IMG/VR virus record: IMGVR_UViG_3300013104_000029
Coordinates: 1 to 55,440 of that record
Direction: 5' to 3' (one strand)
Source of the DNA: a virus
Length of the DNA: 55,440 bases
Shown here: positions 1-8,054 of the stretch, piece by piece
How the letters are laid out: every line of letters begins with the position of its first letter
How positions within the stretch are numbered: the stretch's first letter is position 1
The notes under the pieces: generated by a model
Told to the model about the DNA's origin: nothing
Databases searched by the model: none
Seen by the model: only the letters and a program-made list of their open reading frames with translations
Made by a program: the position numbers and the translations under genes

Positions 1-30
1 TCGAGGGTTCGAATCCCTCCGGTTCCGCCA
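1..30 (+). tRNA. 3' end of a tRNA gene (partial; rest lies left of the window)
   Basis: Bases 3-19 form a T-arm: GAGGG, a TTCGAAT loop, CCCTC. Bases 20-26 (CGGTTCC) are the 3' acceptor strand, G27 the discriminator and 28-30 the encoded CCA. The G discriminator fits tRNA-Ser among others; the anticodon is outside the window, so the identity is not determined. Integration keeps the tRNA intact because the repeat restores its 3' end. Confidence 0.85.
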
Positions 31-31
31 A
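1..31 (+). repeat. attL: attL core: 31-bp direct repeat shared with the right end
   Basis: The first 31 bases are identical to 55410-55440. The repeat is the 3' end of a tRNA gene plus one base, the usual core for tyrosine-recombinase integration. The integrase gene lies directly beside it. The two copies define the prophage as essentially the whole window. Confidence 0.95.
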
Positions 32-33
32 CT

Positions 34-60
34 AACCCGTTGTTATGCAACGGGTTTTTT
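34..60 (+). terminator. Intrinsic terminator of the tRNA gene
   Basis: A 9-bp perfect stem (AACCCGTTG at 34-42, CAACGGGTT at 48-56) with a 5-base loop runs into TTTTTT ending at 60. It follows the tRNA by 4 bases. It lies on the phage side of the core, so the phage appears to bring its own terminator for the disrupted tRNA unit. Confidence 0.85.
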
Positions 61-69
61 GGTTTCTGG

Positions 70-93
70 GGTCTGCAAAACCTAATGCAGACC
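70..93. repeat. 8-bp inverted repeat between att core and integrase stop
   Basis: GGTCTGCA (70-77) and TGCAGACC (86-93) are perfect inverted repeats 8 bases apart. No U-run follows on either strand, so it is not a clear terminator. Its place beside attL suggests a binding site for integrase, excisionase or a bending protein. CCTAAATC at 92-99 recurs at 55329-55336 beside attR. Confidence 0.5.
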
Positions 94-1301
94 TAAATCG
101 ATCCGCGCTTCTGTGAACCCTCCGGTTTTTGGGACCGGTTCACGGCCGCAATGTTGACCCCGCGGTCGGCGTTCGGTATCCACTTCGCGTAGTCCTTCAT
201 CATCACGACCAGCGAGTGCCCGTGCTGGTTCGCCACCCACACCGGGTTGGCGCCCGCCATCAGCGCCAGGGTCACGCTGGTGTCGCGACACTCCTTCGGC
301 GGCCGGTAGCGTACGCCGCACAGCTTCAGCACGCGGGTCCACGCGAGCCGCTGGGTCTGCTCGTCGCGGTACACCTTGCCGGTGTGCGGGTTCCAGAACA
401 CCTCCACGTTCTTCATCTGCGTGCGGGCGCGCTGGCGCTGGATCACGCCAGCGGCGCGGTCGTTGAGCTCGACCAGGCGCGCGACGTGCGTCTTCGTCCG
501 GTCCTTGTTTCTGGCCATGACGCGCACGCGCCGCACCATCACCGTGTTGTGCACCAGATCGACGTCGCTCCATTGCAGGGCCACCTGCTCGCTCGGCCGC
601 AAGCCGCTGAAGAACGAGAACTCGAAGTAGTCGGCCAGCTCGTCGCCTTCCTTCTTGCGCATCGTCGTGAGGATCCGCTCCACCTCGTCGGGCTCGAACG
701 GGTCGGGCGCGGCCTTCTGGGTCTTCAGGTTGTCGATTCCTTCGGTGGGGTTTGCCAGCGTGCTGGGCTGCCTGCAGATGAGCTCGAACACCGCGCGCAG
801 CGGGATCATGATGTTGTTCTGAGTCTTGCGGCTGAGACCGGCCTTCATGTTGCCCTTGGCGTCCTCGTGCTCGGCCGCCAGTTCGCCCAGGTGCTCGAGG
901 ATCATCTCGTGCGAGATTCGCTCCGGGTGCATTTCGCCGAACACCGGGCGCCAGTAGGCCTTCATGTGCCGCTTGTAGACCTCAAGCGATGAGTGCTCGA
1001 GTTCGCGCGCGGCAAGCCGTTCCCAGACGTCGGCCCAGTCGTTGAACGTGCGCTCCTGCACCTCGCTGGTTGGCTGGTGCTGGCCGCGGTTCTTGTAGTC
1101 GGGGAAGTGCTTGGCGAACGAGAAAGTGCCGTGGCTGATTTCGTGCAGGATCGACTCGCGCAACTTCGCCGCGTGCTTCAGGTTTGCGGCGTTGGGCCGC
1201 AGGTTGAGCGTCGGCGCCACCTGCTTGCCCTGCCACATGAAGCGGACCTCTATGCGCTCGCCCTTTGGCCGAACGCCTCCGCTGGTTGCTTTTCGACCCA
1301 T
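93..1301 (-). CDS. int: Tyrosine-recombinase integrase
   Basis: This 402-residue integrase catalyses recombination between attP and the tRNA attB site, and excision together with Xis. Residues 1-70 look like the short arm-DNA-binding domain of phage integrases, 80-180 the core-binding SAM-like domain, and 200-380 the catalytic domain. Visible catalytic residues are R235 (GLRPSE), R339 (ECRDTS), H362 (GHS) and the nucleophile Y371 (DYAKW). The first histidine of the usual HxxR box is not conserved. The gene ends 62 bp from the att core and its start overlaps the excisionase gene by 52 bp, the usual last place in a left early operon. Confidence 0.95.
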   Translation of the reverse strand: MGRKATSGGVRPKGERIEVRFMWQGKQVAPTLNLRPNAANLKHAAKLRESILHEISHGTFSFAKHFPDYKNRGQHQPTSEVQERTFNDWADVWERLAARELEHSSLEVYKRHMKAYWRPVFGEMHPERISHEMILEHLGELAAEHEDAKGNMKAGLSRKTQNNIMIPLRAVFELICRQPSTLANPTEGIDNLKTQKAAPDPFEPDEVERILTTMRKKEGDELADYFEFSFFSGLRPSEQVALQWSDVDLVHNTVMVRRVRVMARNKDRTKTHVARLVELNDRAAGVIQRQRARTQMKNVEVFWNPHTGKVYRDEQTQRLAWTRVLKLCGVRYRPPKECRDTSVTLALMAGANPVWVANQHGHSLVVMMKDYAKWIPNADRGVNIAAVNRSQKPEGSQKRGSI

Positions 1302-1462
1302 TTCTCGTATCCCTCCATGTCAATCAAGATGCTGCCGTCAGGTGCGCGGCGGTAGTGTTTCCCTTCGATCCACACGCCGCGGTGGATCTTTGTTTCGACG
1401 GCTCGGGCCGTGTAGCCCGTCTCTTCGACGAACTTAGGAATGCGGATGTAGCGTGCCGTCAT
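1250..1462 (-). CDS. xis: Excisionase
   Basis: A 70-residue basic protein starting MTARYIRIPKF. It reads as a phage excisionase of the winged-helix type: an N-terminal helix-turn-helix (FVEETGYTARAVETKI), then the IEGKHY and GSILIDMEGYEKWVE segments common in such proteins. It would bind near the att site and turn the integrase towards excision. The 3' end overlaps the integrase start, so the two are probably coupled in translation. The start at 1462 overlaps the upstream stop as ATGA; a longer upstream frame has no support. Confidence 0.88.
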   Translation of the reverse strand: MTARYIRIPKFVEETGYTARAVETKIHRGVWIEGKHYRRAPDGSILIDMEGYEKWVEKQPAEAFGQRASA

Positions 1463-2115
1463 GAGACCTCCTTCAATGCTTCGTCGCGCGCCTGGTTGAG
1501 CTCGGCCATGCGCACGGCATCGCCGCCGGCACGGTCGGGGTGGTGCTTGCTGGCCAGCCGGCGGTATGCGGCGTTGATCTCGTCGGCCGTTGGGGAGCGC
1601 GTCTCCAGTTCCAGCACCAGCCACCAGTCGCGCCTCATGCCGGCCACGATGGGCGCGGGCAGAGCGGCGAAGCCGGTGAAGGCCCGCTCGAGCACGATGG
1701 CGCCCCCGTGTCGCTCGATGGAGCGCATGGCCTCAATGGTGGCCGCCAGCGCAGCGATGTTCATCTCGACCTTGGTGTATCGGTCGATGGCCATGCAGCG
1801 CGGCGCGCCGGTCCATGGGTCATTCCAATAGACCGCGGCGCCCGGGTCCGCCGGCTGCGCCTGATCGCTGCGCGGCAGGCCGTCCAGACGCAGCTTCAGG
1901 TTGGTGCTGAGCACCAGGTCGTCGCCGCGCACGGCCATACGTTCCAGCTCGGCGCGCAGGCGCTGCGTGGCGGCCGATACGGTGATGCCCTGCACCGACT
2001 TCCAACTGCCGACGCTGGATTGCTTCGTGGTGCCGAACCGGCCGGCGATGCGGGCCTCGTCCGCGGTGCGCTTCCAGCCAGGCGGCCACGCGAGGGGAAA
2101 GGCGGTGATGGTCAT
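1459..2115 (-). CDS. J-domain (DnaJ-like) protein
   Basis: A 218-residue protein whose last ~60 residues are a J domain: it ends with a helix containing AAYRRLASKHHPDRAGGD, which carries the HPD tripeptide needed to stimulate DnaK ATPase. The N-terminal 150 residues are not recognised; residues 50-120 include a predicted helical stretch (AATQRLRAELERM). The start at 2115 (MTITAFPL) is chosen because the next gene upstream ends there with a 4-base overlap; the frame stays open to 2178. It sits directly upstream of xis. A role in recruiting host DnaK to phage replication or excision is inference. Confidence 0.8.
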   Translation of the reverse strand: MTITAFPLAWPPGWKRTADEARIAGRFGTTKQSSVGSWKSVQGITVSAATQRLRAELERMAVRGDDLVLSTNLKLRLDGLPRSDQAQPADPGAAVYWNDPWTGAPRCMAIDRYTKVEMNIAALAATIEAMRSIERHGGAIVLERAFTGFAALPAPIVAGMRRDWWLVLELETRSPTADEINAAYRRLASKHHPDRAGGDAVRMAELNQARDEALKEVS

Positions 2116-2423
2116 GATCCGACCACCTCGTCTATTCCTTCCCAACGAAACTCGCCCAGCGGGAAGTGCGCGCCACATCCAACGCAGAATGTGCCGCTGT
2201 AGAAGTCCGGCTGCCGCGCGTAGGTCTCAGCGAGCGGCAGTGACATTGTCGTGAGACCGCCGCACTTCAGGTGCACATAGCTCCGACGCACCGGGCGCAC
2301 GAAGCCTTTGGCGCGCTCCTCAACGCTGAGCACCACGTAGCCCTTTTGCTGGCCAGTGGAGGGGTCGATTTCGCGATGGTCTGGGGTGACGGGCGAGCCG
2401 TCGGTGAGGGTCGTCTTGGTCAT
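2112..2423 (-). CDS. Small putative zinc-binding protein, unknown function
   Basis: 103 residues. One cysteine (LKCGG) is followed 25 residues later by a CVGC pair, and there are several histidines, consistent with a weak zinc ribbon. It overlaps both neighbours by 4 bases in the left early operon. I do not recognise a specific family. Confidence 0.65.
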   Translation of the reverse strand: MTKTTLTDGSPVTPDHREIDPSTGQQKGYVVLSVEERAKGFVRPVRRSYVHLKCGGLTTMSLPLAETYARQPDFYSGTFCVGCGAHFPLGEFRWEGIDEVVGS

Positions 2424-2623
2424 TTGCGGGCCTTGGTTTGGGCGGCTTCCTTGTTTGCCGCGAGAACGACTTGACCCAACGCCTGCGCGCTGTCGGTCAC
2501 AACGACGAGAGTCAGGGAGTCGCTGGTGAGCGAGCCGACCTCTTCATAGGCGAAGCCAGCTTCTTTGAGGCGGCGGCTGAAGATCGGGAGCTTCCACTTG
2601 TCGATGACGATGCCAGCCTTCAC
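2420..2623 (-). CDS. Small phage protein of unknown function
   Basis: 67 residues starting MKAGIVIDKWKLPIF. This opening is familiar from short phage early-region proteins that have no assigned role. It reads as a small alpha/beta fold: a beta strand, a helix (FSRRLKEAGF), strands (SLTLVVVT), then a helix. It overlaps the genes on both sides by 4 bases. Confidence 0.7.
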   Translation of the reverse strand: MKAGIVIDKWKLPIFSRRLKEAGFAYEEVGSLTSDSLTLVVVTDSAQALGQVVLAANKEAAQTKARK

Positions 2624-3393
2624 CGTGCATCTCCTTCGCCCGTCTCAAGCGGCGTGTCGTCGGCCTCGGGCGCGGCCGGCAGCGGCGAGTGCTTCGGCTT
2701 CGCAGCCTGCTTTGCGCGGATCCTGGCCACGAGCTCGGGCACGCTGATGCGCGCCAGCTCGGTCTCGCCCTCGGCATGCATGTCGAGGTCCTGCGCCAGG
2801 CACAGCGCCGCCAGCGTGACCATGACGCCGCCGACCTCCTGCGCCTTCTCGCCGACCGGGCGGCCGAAGGTGTAGTCCACGAGCTGGTGGGCTTCGCTGG
2901 CCGTGCAACCACAGGCCTGCACCAGCTCGAGCGCTTCTTCGAGGAAGCGGTGGTTGCGCTCCTCGCGGTCGTTGGCGATGGCCTCGCCGAAGCACTCCAG
3001 CAGCCACGGCTTCACGCGCGCCTGGAACGGCGTCAGCGCGGCATGCCACTCTGCCGGAACTTCCGGGCCGCGCTGGATGGCGTTGGCCAGATCCTGCCGG
3101 TCGTCGTACATCCAGTCGCCGGTGCGCGGGTCGTCCGCCGCCGCAACCTGGGAGGCCCACAGCAGGGCATGACGGTGACCGAGCAGGTACTTCCAGCTCG
3201 GTACATCCGGCGCCTCGGCCGCGAGCGGCAGGCCCTGCAACAGCTGCGCGGCACGCTCCATGTTCGCGGCGACTTCGCTTTCGGCGTTGTCCTCGCGCAG
3301 TGCGGCCGCGTCGTCTTCGAGGCAGGCAATCACAGCGCTGATTTCGAAGGCATCCTCGTCGCGTGAGTTGGTCTCGGGTGAAGTGGTGCTCAT
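2620..3393 (-). CDS. MazG-like nucleotide pyrophosphohydrolase domain protein
   Basis: 257 residues from MSTTSPETN. The region around residues 155-215 looks like the all-alpha NTP pyrophosphohydrolase (MazG-like) fold: an EEALEL acidic helix, then KAQEVGGVMVTLAAL, which supplies further E/D metal ligands. Such phage enzymes hydrolyse NTPs or alarmone-related nucleotides. The start at 3393 is preceded by a good ribosome site (CTGGAGAGA on the minus strand); the frame is open to 3498 but the extra part looks like out-of-frame arginine-rich shadow. The N-terminal half is not recognised. Confidence 0.7.
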   Translation of the reverse strand: MSTTSPETNSRDEDAFEISAVIACLEDDAAALREDNAESEVAANMERAAQLLQGLPLAAEAPDVPSWKYLLGHRHALLWASQVAAADDPRTGDWMYDDRQDLANAIQRGPEVPAEWHAALTPFQARVKPWLLECFGEAIANDREERNHRFLEEALELVQACGCTASEAHQLVDYTFGRPVGEKAQEVGGVMVTLAALCLAQDLDMHAEGETELARISVPELVARIRAKQAAKPKHSPLPAAPEADDTPLETGEGDAR

Positions 3394-3395
3394 GG

Positions 3396-3620
3396 TCAGT
3401 CTCTCCAGGTGAGGCATGCCGCCGTCGAGCACCGGCCGGTCATCCGGCCGTCGATCGCGCTGGCGGTGTAGGTGAGAAGACCGCCGCACCGGAAGCACCG
3501 CATGGATGCCTTCACGGTCTCGGCGGGGCGTAGCGCCTTCGGGTCGAAGTGCTGGCGGAAGATGGCGGCCTTGGTCTGCGCAACCGCGCTGGAGAAGGCG
3601 CCGAAGCCGGGCCGCGTCAT
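3396..3620 (-). CDS. Small zinc-ribbon protein
   Basis: 74 residues. C42-x2-C45 (RCFRCGG) and C64/C69 (GRCSTAACL) form a plausible four-cysteine zinc ribbon in the C-terminal half. It starts with a 4-base overlap with the ASCH gene. The gap to the next gene is only 2 bp. No function is assigned. Confidence 0.7.
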   Translation of the reverse strand: MTRPGFGAFSSAVAQTKAAIFRQHFDPKALRPAETVKASMRCFRCGGLLTYTASAIDGRMTGRCSTAACLTWRD

Positions 3621-4048
3621 GGCTTCACCTCGAAGAAGCCCAGCGCTCCCTTGAGCGCCCGGAAGGGCAGCGGCTTGGCGTTGGCCAGCACGAAGCCGAC
3701 GGCGCCCATGTACCAGGGCGAATCGCTGTGCTCGACGCAATCCACGATGTCGACCTGGCCGACGATGCCGCCGCGCTGCAGGTCGTTGAAGGGCGGCAGT
3801 TCCACGCCCAGGCGATAGCAGAATTCCGTCGTGCCGAAGTACTCCGCGCTGGTCATGCCCTGGCTGGCGTGCACGAGGACCGTGCCGCGCTCGCGGGTGC
3901 GCCAGGTCCGGTTCTCGATGGTCTTGATCCTGCCCTCGGCCAGCTCGCGAGCACGCTCTCCCGCGTGCGTGAGGTCGGGGCGGATGATCAGCCATGCCCA
4001 GGGCTGTCGGATCGACAGGGCCTTCATGGCGACGTACTCAGCCTGCAT
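3617..4048 (-). CDS. ASCH-domain protein
   Basis: 143 residues. KALSIRQPWAWLI near the start, then IENRTWRTRERGTVLVHAS, is the signature of the ASCH fold, a PUA-like RNA or modified-nucleotide-binding domain common in phages. The start at 4048 is chosen because GGGAGG lies 6 bases upstream; an in-frame ATG at 4027 would begin directly at MKALSIRQPW and has a weaker ribosome site. With 4048 it overlaps the upstream gene by 11 bp. Confidence 0.8.
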   Translation of the reverse strand: MQAEYVAMKALSIRQPWAWLIIRPDLTHAGERARELAEGRIKTIENRTWRTRERGTVLVHASQGMTSAEYFGTTEFCYRLGVELPPFNDLQRGGIVGQVDIVDCVEHSDSPWYMGAVGFVLANAKPLPFRALKGALGFFEVKP

Positions 4049-4235
4049 GGCGCGCCTCCCGCACATCGATCAAGGGCAGGTAGTTGCCCATGGCCAGCGG
4101 TTGCTGGGCCTCCAGGGTGACGGTCACGACCAGGCCGTGCGATCGCGCATAGTCGACCAACTGCTGGGCGTGCATCTGCGCCGCCTGGATCTCTTTGGCG
4201 CGCACGCGGTCGGGGGAGGTGTCGAGAAGCTGCAT
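4038..4235 (-). CDS. Small protein of unknown function
   Basis: 65 residues, mostly helical (AKEIQAAQMHAQQLVDYARSHG). A GTG directly upstream (4238) is an alternative start giving a 4-base overlap with the preceding gene; the ATG at 4235 overlaps its stop by one base. No family recognised. Confidence 0.6.
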   Translation of the reverse strand: MQLLDTSPDRVRAKEIQAAQMHAQQLVDYARSHGLVVTVTLEAQQPLAMGNYLPLIDVREARHAG

Positions 4236-5101
4236 CACTCGTCTCCCGCGCGTTGCAGCGCCTTCTGCACGTCGCCCGAAAGCTGCTGGTCGGCGGCCTC
4301 AGCGAACAGCCGGCCGTAGCTCCACGTGGTGTCGCGGAACACTCGGCCGTCCTCGAAGTCTTCGAGGCACGACAGCACGTCATTCGCGATGTCCTTGTCC
4401 TCGGTGGTCTCGATCTTGAAGCTGCTCAGCGCGCCGTTGACACGGTAGGCACCCTCCGACCAGTCCGCGCGCGTTTGCGCCATAGCCACGGCCAGATTCA
4501 GCCGCTGATCCTTCTCGCGGAGCGCGTCCAGCACGTCCGACCAGGTCGACTCAAGCGGCAGCTGGTACCGCAGCAGGATGGTGGCCAGCTCCATGTCGGC
4601 CTTGCGCTTCTCGACCAGCGCAGCGGCCTCGCGCTCGCGCTTCGCCTCGGCCTGCTTGGCCTCTTCCTCGGCGCGGGCGGCGTAGGCGTCGTATTCCTGC
4701 TTCAGGCGCTCGTAGGTGATGGTGGCGAACTCGAAGCTGTCGGACGTCGGGCAATGGCGCAGGATGTCGCCGATGTAGCCGGCCGAGTGGGTGATGGTCT
4801 TCGGGTACCGGGCCCGCGACTTCGTGTCGCGCTCGGTGTACGAGGTGGGCATGCCGACCTCGGTCATCAGCGCTTCGATGCGTGCGCGCACAGCCTTGTT
4901 CGCTTCGATGGCCGGCAGATTCTTCTCGTGCGTGGCGACGTCCCGAGCGCGGGCTGCTTCCAGCTCCCGCATGGCATGGGCTGCCACAGCGCGCGGCTTG
5001 TCGGCCCCGTAGCTCATGCGGCTGGTGTAGCTTGAAGGGCTCGACATGCATTTGCCGACGGCGCCGCAGATCTCGACGGGCCGAATGGTGACTGGGTTCA
5101 T
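4235..5101 (-). CDS. Coiled-coil early protein of unknown function
   Basis: 288 residues from MNPVTIRPVE. A long charged helical segment (roughly residues 130-170, YAARAEEEAKQAEAKRERE) predicts a coiled coil. No enzyme motif is visible. The start at 5101 has GTGAGG upstream; MSSPSS at 5047 is an alternative. It is the first minus-strand gene after the plus-strand cassette, so it may need its own promoter, though I see no convincing one. Confidence 0.6.
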   Translation of the reverse strand: MNPVTIRPVEICGAVGKCMSSPSSYTSRMSYGADKPRAVAAHAMRELEAARARDVATHEKNLPAIEANKAVRARIEALMTEVGMPTSYTERDTKSRARYPKTITHSAGYIGDILRHCPTSDSFEFATITYERLKQEYDAYAARAEEEAKQAEAKREREAAALVEKRKADMELATILLRYQLPLESTWSDVLDALREKDQRLNLAVAMAQTRADWSEGAYRVNGALSSFKIETTEDKDIANDVLSCLEDFEDGRVFRDTTWSYGRLFAEAADQQLSGDVQKALQRAGDE

Positions 5102-5130
5102 ACTGCGGGCCTCACAACAAGGAGATGGAA

Positions 5131-5310
5131 ATGGCGACTCAGAACGAGCGACTTGCCGCGCACCAGGCATGGCAGGAAGCCACTAAGGCGCTGCAGGACG
5201 CGCTGTTCCCGCCGGTGGGTCATCAGCGGGCACCGCTGGACGTGGCGCAGAAGTTGGTGGCAGACCTCGAGCACAAACTCGCCGCCTTCAAAGCCGCCTA
5301 CGATCTGTAG
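5131..5310 (+). CDS. Small helical protein, opposite strand within the left operon
   Basis: 59 residues, nearly all helix, starting MATQNERLAAHQAW. AAGGAG at 5119-5124 is 6 bases from the ATG at 5131; the earlier ATG at 5125 touches the ribosome site and is unlikely. It diverges from the coiled-coil gene (5101) with 29 bp between starts. It forms a two-gene cassette with the next gene. Confidence 0.65.
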   Translation: MATQNERLAAHQAWQEATKALQDALFPPVGHQRAPLDVAQKLVADLEHKLAAFKAAYDL

Positions 5311-5319
5311 CCGCGCGCG

Positions 5320-5562
5320 ATGACCAAGCCGACCCGCACCGCCGAGCAGCTGCAGGCCCTGCTGCTTGAGCGCATAGAGGCCATTCCCGACCTGCGCGGC
5401 CAGGTAACCGACGTGCACCGCGCCGGCGTCGTTGGAACGGGCCTCAGCGGTGACGACGGGCCCAGCTGGACGGTGCCCGTGCGCACTGACCGCGGCACGC
5501 ACCGCGCCGACATCGCTCGCATCATCCGCACGCTGCAGGGGCAGTTCGACCTTGAGGATTGA
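5320..5562 (+). CDS. Small protein of unknown function, opposite strand
   Basis: 80 residues (MTKPTRTAEQLQALLLERI...). N-terminal and C-terminal helices flank a polar middle (GTGLSGDDGPSWTVPVR). It starts 9 bases after the previous stop and ends 2 bases before the convergent stop of the cytosine methyltransferase gene, with no visible terminator between them. Confidence 0.6.
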   Translation: MTKPTRTAEQLQALLLERIEAIPDLRGQVTDVHRAGVVGTGLSGDDGPSWTVPVRTDRGTHRADIARIIRTLQGQFDLED

Positions 5563-5564
5563 GG

Positions 5565-8054
5565 TCACGCTGCGGCCCTCCCATAGATCTGCGCCTCGTG
5601 CGCAAAGTTGGCTCGCACGAGCGCCTCGGCCTGCGCTGGAGCAACGCTGTTGCCGCACATGCGCACCTGGGCCGTCGCGCTCAGCTTGATGCGCGGCACC
5701 GCCAGCGGGTCGGCCGCCTGCACTCCGCCGGCGAACAGCAGCGCCGGATCTGGAATCTCGTCGATGACGTAGTCGGCGGGGAAGCTCTGCGCGAGGAACA
5801 GCTCGGGCGCCTTCAGCATCCGCAGCGTGATGTCCACCAGCACCCACCACTGGCCGTCGTGCTGCATCAGCACCAGCTCTGCCAGTTCCGGGAACTGTTC
5901 GGGCAGATGCTCGTGCAGCAGGGCCGCGCACAGCCGCGCGCGCTCGCGCAGTTCGGGCGCCAAGCAGTCGGCCGGCACTTGCTCGACTTCCACCAGTCCC
6001 ATGCGGCCCTTCGTCGGCAGCGTGTGCATAGGCTCGGCCAGGCCCTGCCACTGGCCGCCGCTGCTGTAGTACTTCACGCAGTAGGCGGTGATCAGGCGCT
6101 GGTTGCTGCCTGCGGAGGTGATGGTGGACATAGGCGCATCGGCGGCGCGGCCGTCGCCTTCGTAGAAGCCGCCGTTGGCCTGCTCGATGCACGCGGCCAC
6201 CAGCGCCTGCTCGCCGCGGTGCGCGCCGGTGATGGTGCGCAGCGGCTCCGCAGGGTCGTTGCCCGCGCGCTCGCCGTGGTGTGTGAGGTGCGTGAGGTGA
6301 ATGGCCGCCACGGCGCTGGTGGCGCCGCTGGCCGTCACGGTGTTGAGCGGCTGCTCGACGCTCCGCACGCCGTGGCTGAAGCGCTTCGTGCCATCCTTGC
6401 CCTCGCCGTGGCCCGCGTCCACCAGGTGCGCGGCGACGAGGCCCAGCGGCACACTGCCGCCCGGGCGCTTGATGAAGCTGTTCGCGGTGACGGTGTGCAG
6501 CGGCTCCTGAATGTCGTGGCCCACGCTGTTGGCGCGGAACTTTGTGATGAAAGCGCCTTCGACCACCGCATGCTTCACGCCGCCGGCGACCACGGTGCCG
6601 AGCGGGCGCGTGATGTCGAGCGCGCGCGGCTCCTGCCCAACGCGCTCGCCGTACCCGGTCTGAATCAGCGTGGCGCCCGCCAGCGCGTGATGCGTGCCGC
6701 TGGCCGAGACCGTGGAGAGCGGCGCGGCCACATCGTCGCCCTGCAGGTGGCTTTCCTCGGTGCCGCGCAGCGGGGCGATCACGGGCGCGACGACGGCATG
6801 GTGGCCGCCGGTGGTGACCGTGGAAAGCGGTGCCGAAGCTGGTGCGCCGGAGTGGCCGGTGGTGTTCGTCATCACCATCGGCCTCAGCTGCGGAGTCACC
6901 ACGGAGAAGTGGCCGCCCTTCACCTGAGCGCAGATCGTCCGCAGCGGCTCGTCGGCAGCCATCGTGCGTTGGTTGCTGGCGTTCGCGTGCTCGTTGACGA
7001 ATGGAGCCAGCACCGGCCCGACCGCGGCGAACCCGTTGGACGAGGTGACGGTGCGCAGCGGCTGATCGGCGCCCCAGGCGTTCGGGCCGCGGCCGGTGGT
7101 CTGCCCGTTCGCTGTGTTCGCGACGAACGGCGCCAGCACAGGTTGCGCTACGCACGAGTCAGCCTTCGAGGTGATGGTTTGCAACGGCGCGCCGACAGAG
7201 CGCGACGGCGACTGACCCATGCGGCCGCCCACGCCCACGATGAAGGGCTTCGGGCTGGCCAGGACGTGCCGCCACAGGCCCTTCGCCACGCGGCGCATGG
7301 TGTTGGCCGCCAGCGGGCGCTCGCGGCCGAACACGCTGCGCGCGGGCAGGCTGAAGTCGATGCACTCGGCGGCAGAGCGCCAGGGCAGCAGTTTGCCCGC
7401 CAGCACTGCTGCGCTGGTCGGATCGCCGTGCGTGGCATCGGGCCAGACGATGGGCAGGCCGTCGCGGCGCGCCACGAGGAACAGGCGCTTGCGGATCGTC
7501 GGCGCGCCCTGGTCGCACGCGCGCAGCTCGCGCCACTCGACGTTGTAGCCGTGGCCGCGCAGCTGGCGCACGAAGCTCTCGAACGTCTTGCCCTTGCGCG
7601 CGGGGTCCGGCCGGGCCATGCCGTCGGCGCCCACCAGCAGCGGGCCCCAGGTGGTGAATTCCTCGACGTTTTCCAGCATCAGCACGCGCGGCTTTGTCAG
7701 CGCGACCCAGCGCATGCCCACCCAGGCCAGGCCGCGGATGTGCTTCGCCACCGGCGTGCCGCCCTTGGCCTTGCTGAAGTGCTTGCAGTCGGGCGAGAGC
7801 CAGACCAGCGCCACCGGCTGATTGCGCGTGACCTTGATCGGGTCCACCTCCCACACGCTCTCCAGCAGGTGCTGGGTCAGCGGGTGGTTCATGGCGTGCA
7901 TCGCCAGCGCCTCGGGGTCGTGGTTGATGGCAATGTCCACCGGACGGCCAAAGGCGGCCTCCAGGCCCGTCGACGTGCCTCCGCCGCCGGCGAAGCTGTC
8001 GATGATCAGCTCGTGCCCGAGGTCGAGCGTCAGGGTGAAGGCGTCCCGCTTCAT
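5565..8054 (-). CDS. C5-cytosine DNA methyltransferase with an eleven-unit repeat insertion
   Basis: 829 residues, about twice the usual length. C5-methyltransferase motifs are present: motif I (DSFAGGGGTSTGLE, ~19-32), motif IV with the catalytic cysteine C90 (SPDCKHFS), motif VI (ENVEEF, ~128-133), motif VIII (IRKRLFLVARR), motif IX-like (KAPELFLAQSFPADY, ~748-762) and motif X (CGNSVAPAQAEALV). Between VIII and IX, residues ~290-690 are a chain of units each opening P-L/M-x-T-V/I (units start at 290, 332, 370, 409, 445, 484, 518, 569, 604, 641, 675). This fills the place of the target-recognition domain. Probable role: methylating phage DNA against host restriction. Motif IV reads SPDC rather than the usual PPC. 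Confidence 0.9.
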   Translation of the reverse strand: MKRDAFTLTLDLGHELIIDSFAGGGGTSTGLEAAFGRPVDIAINHDPEALAMHAMNHPLTQHLLESVWEVDPIKVTRNQPVALVWLSPDCKHFSKAKGGTPVAKHIRGLAWVGMRWVALTKPRVLMLENVEEFTTWGPLLVGADGMARPDPARKGKTFESFVRQLRGHGYNVEWRELRACDQGAPTIRKRLFLVARRDGLPIVWPDATHGDPTSAAVLAGKLLPWRSAAECIDFSLPARSVFGRERPLAANTMRRVAKGLWRHVLASPKPFIVGVGGRMGQSPSRSVGAPLQTITSKADSCVAQPVLAPFVANTANGQTTGRGPNAWGADQPLRTVTSSNGFAAVGPVLAPFVNEHANASNQRTMAADEPLRTICAQVKGGHFSVVTPQLRPMVMTNTTGHSGAPASAPLSTVTTGGHHAVVAPVIAPLRGTEESHLQGDDVAAPLSTVSASGTHHALAGATLIQTGYGERVGQEPRALDITRPLGTVVAGGVKHAVVEGAFITKFRANSVGHDIQEPLHTVTANSFIKRPGGSVPLGLVAAHLVDAGHGEGKDGTKRFSHGVRSVEQPLNTVTASGATSAVAAIHLTHLTHHGERAGNDPAEPLRTITGAHRGEQALVAACIEQANGGFYEGDGRAADAPMSTITSAGSNQRLITAYCVKYYSSGGQWQGLAEPMHTLPTKGRMGLVEVEQVPADCLAPELRERARLCAALLHEHLPEQFPELAELVLMQHDGQWWVLVDITLRMLKAPELFLAQSFPADYVIDEIPDPALLFAGGVQAADPLAVPRIKLSATAQVRMCGNSVAPAQAEALVRANFAHEAQIYGRAAA

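Noticed and set aside
6000-7200. Repeated blocks that could be taken for a CRISPR or satellite array
   Set aside because: Unit lengths vary, the similarity is clearest at protein level, and the units are in frame within the cytosine methyltransferase.
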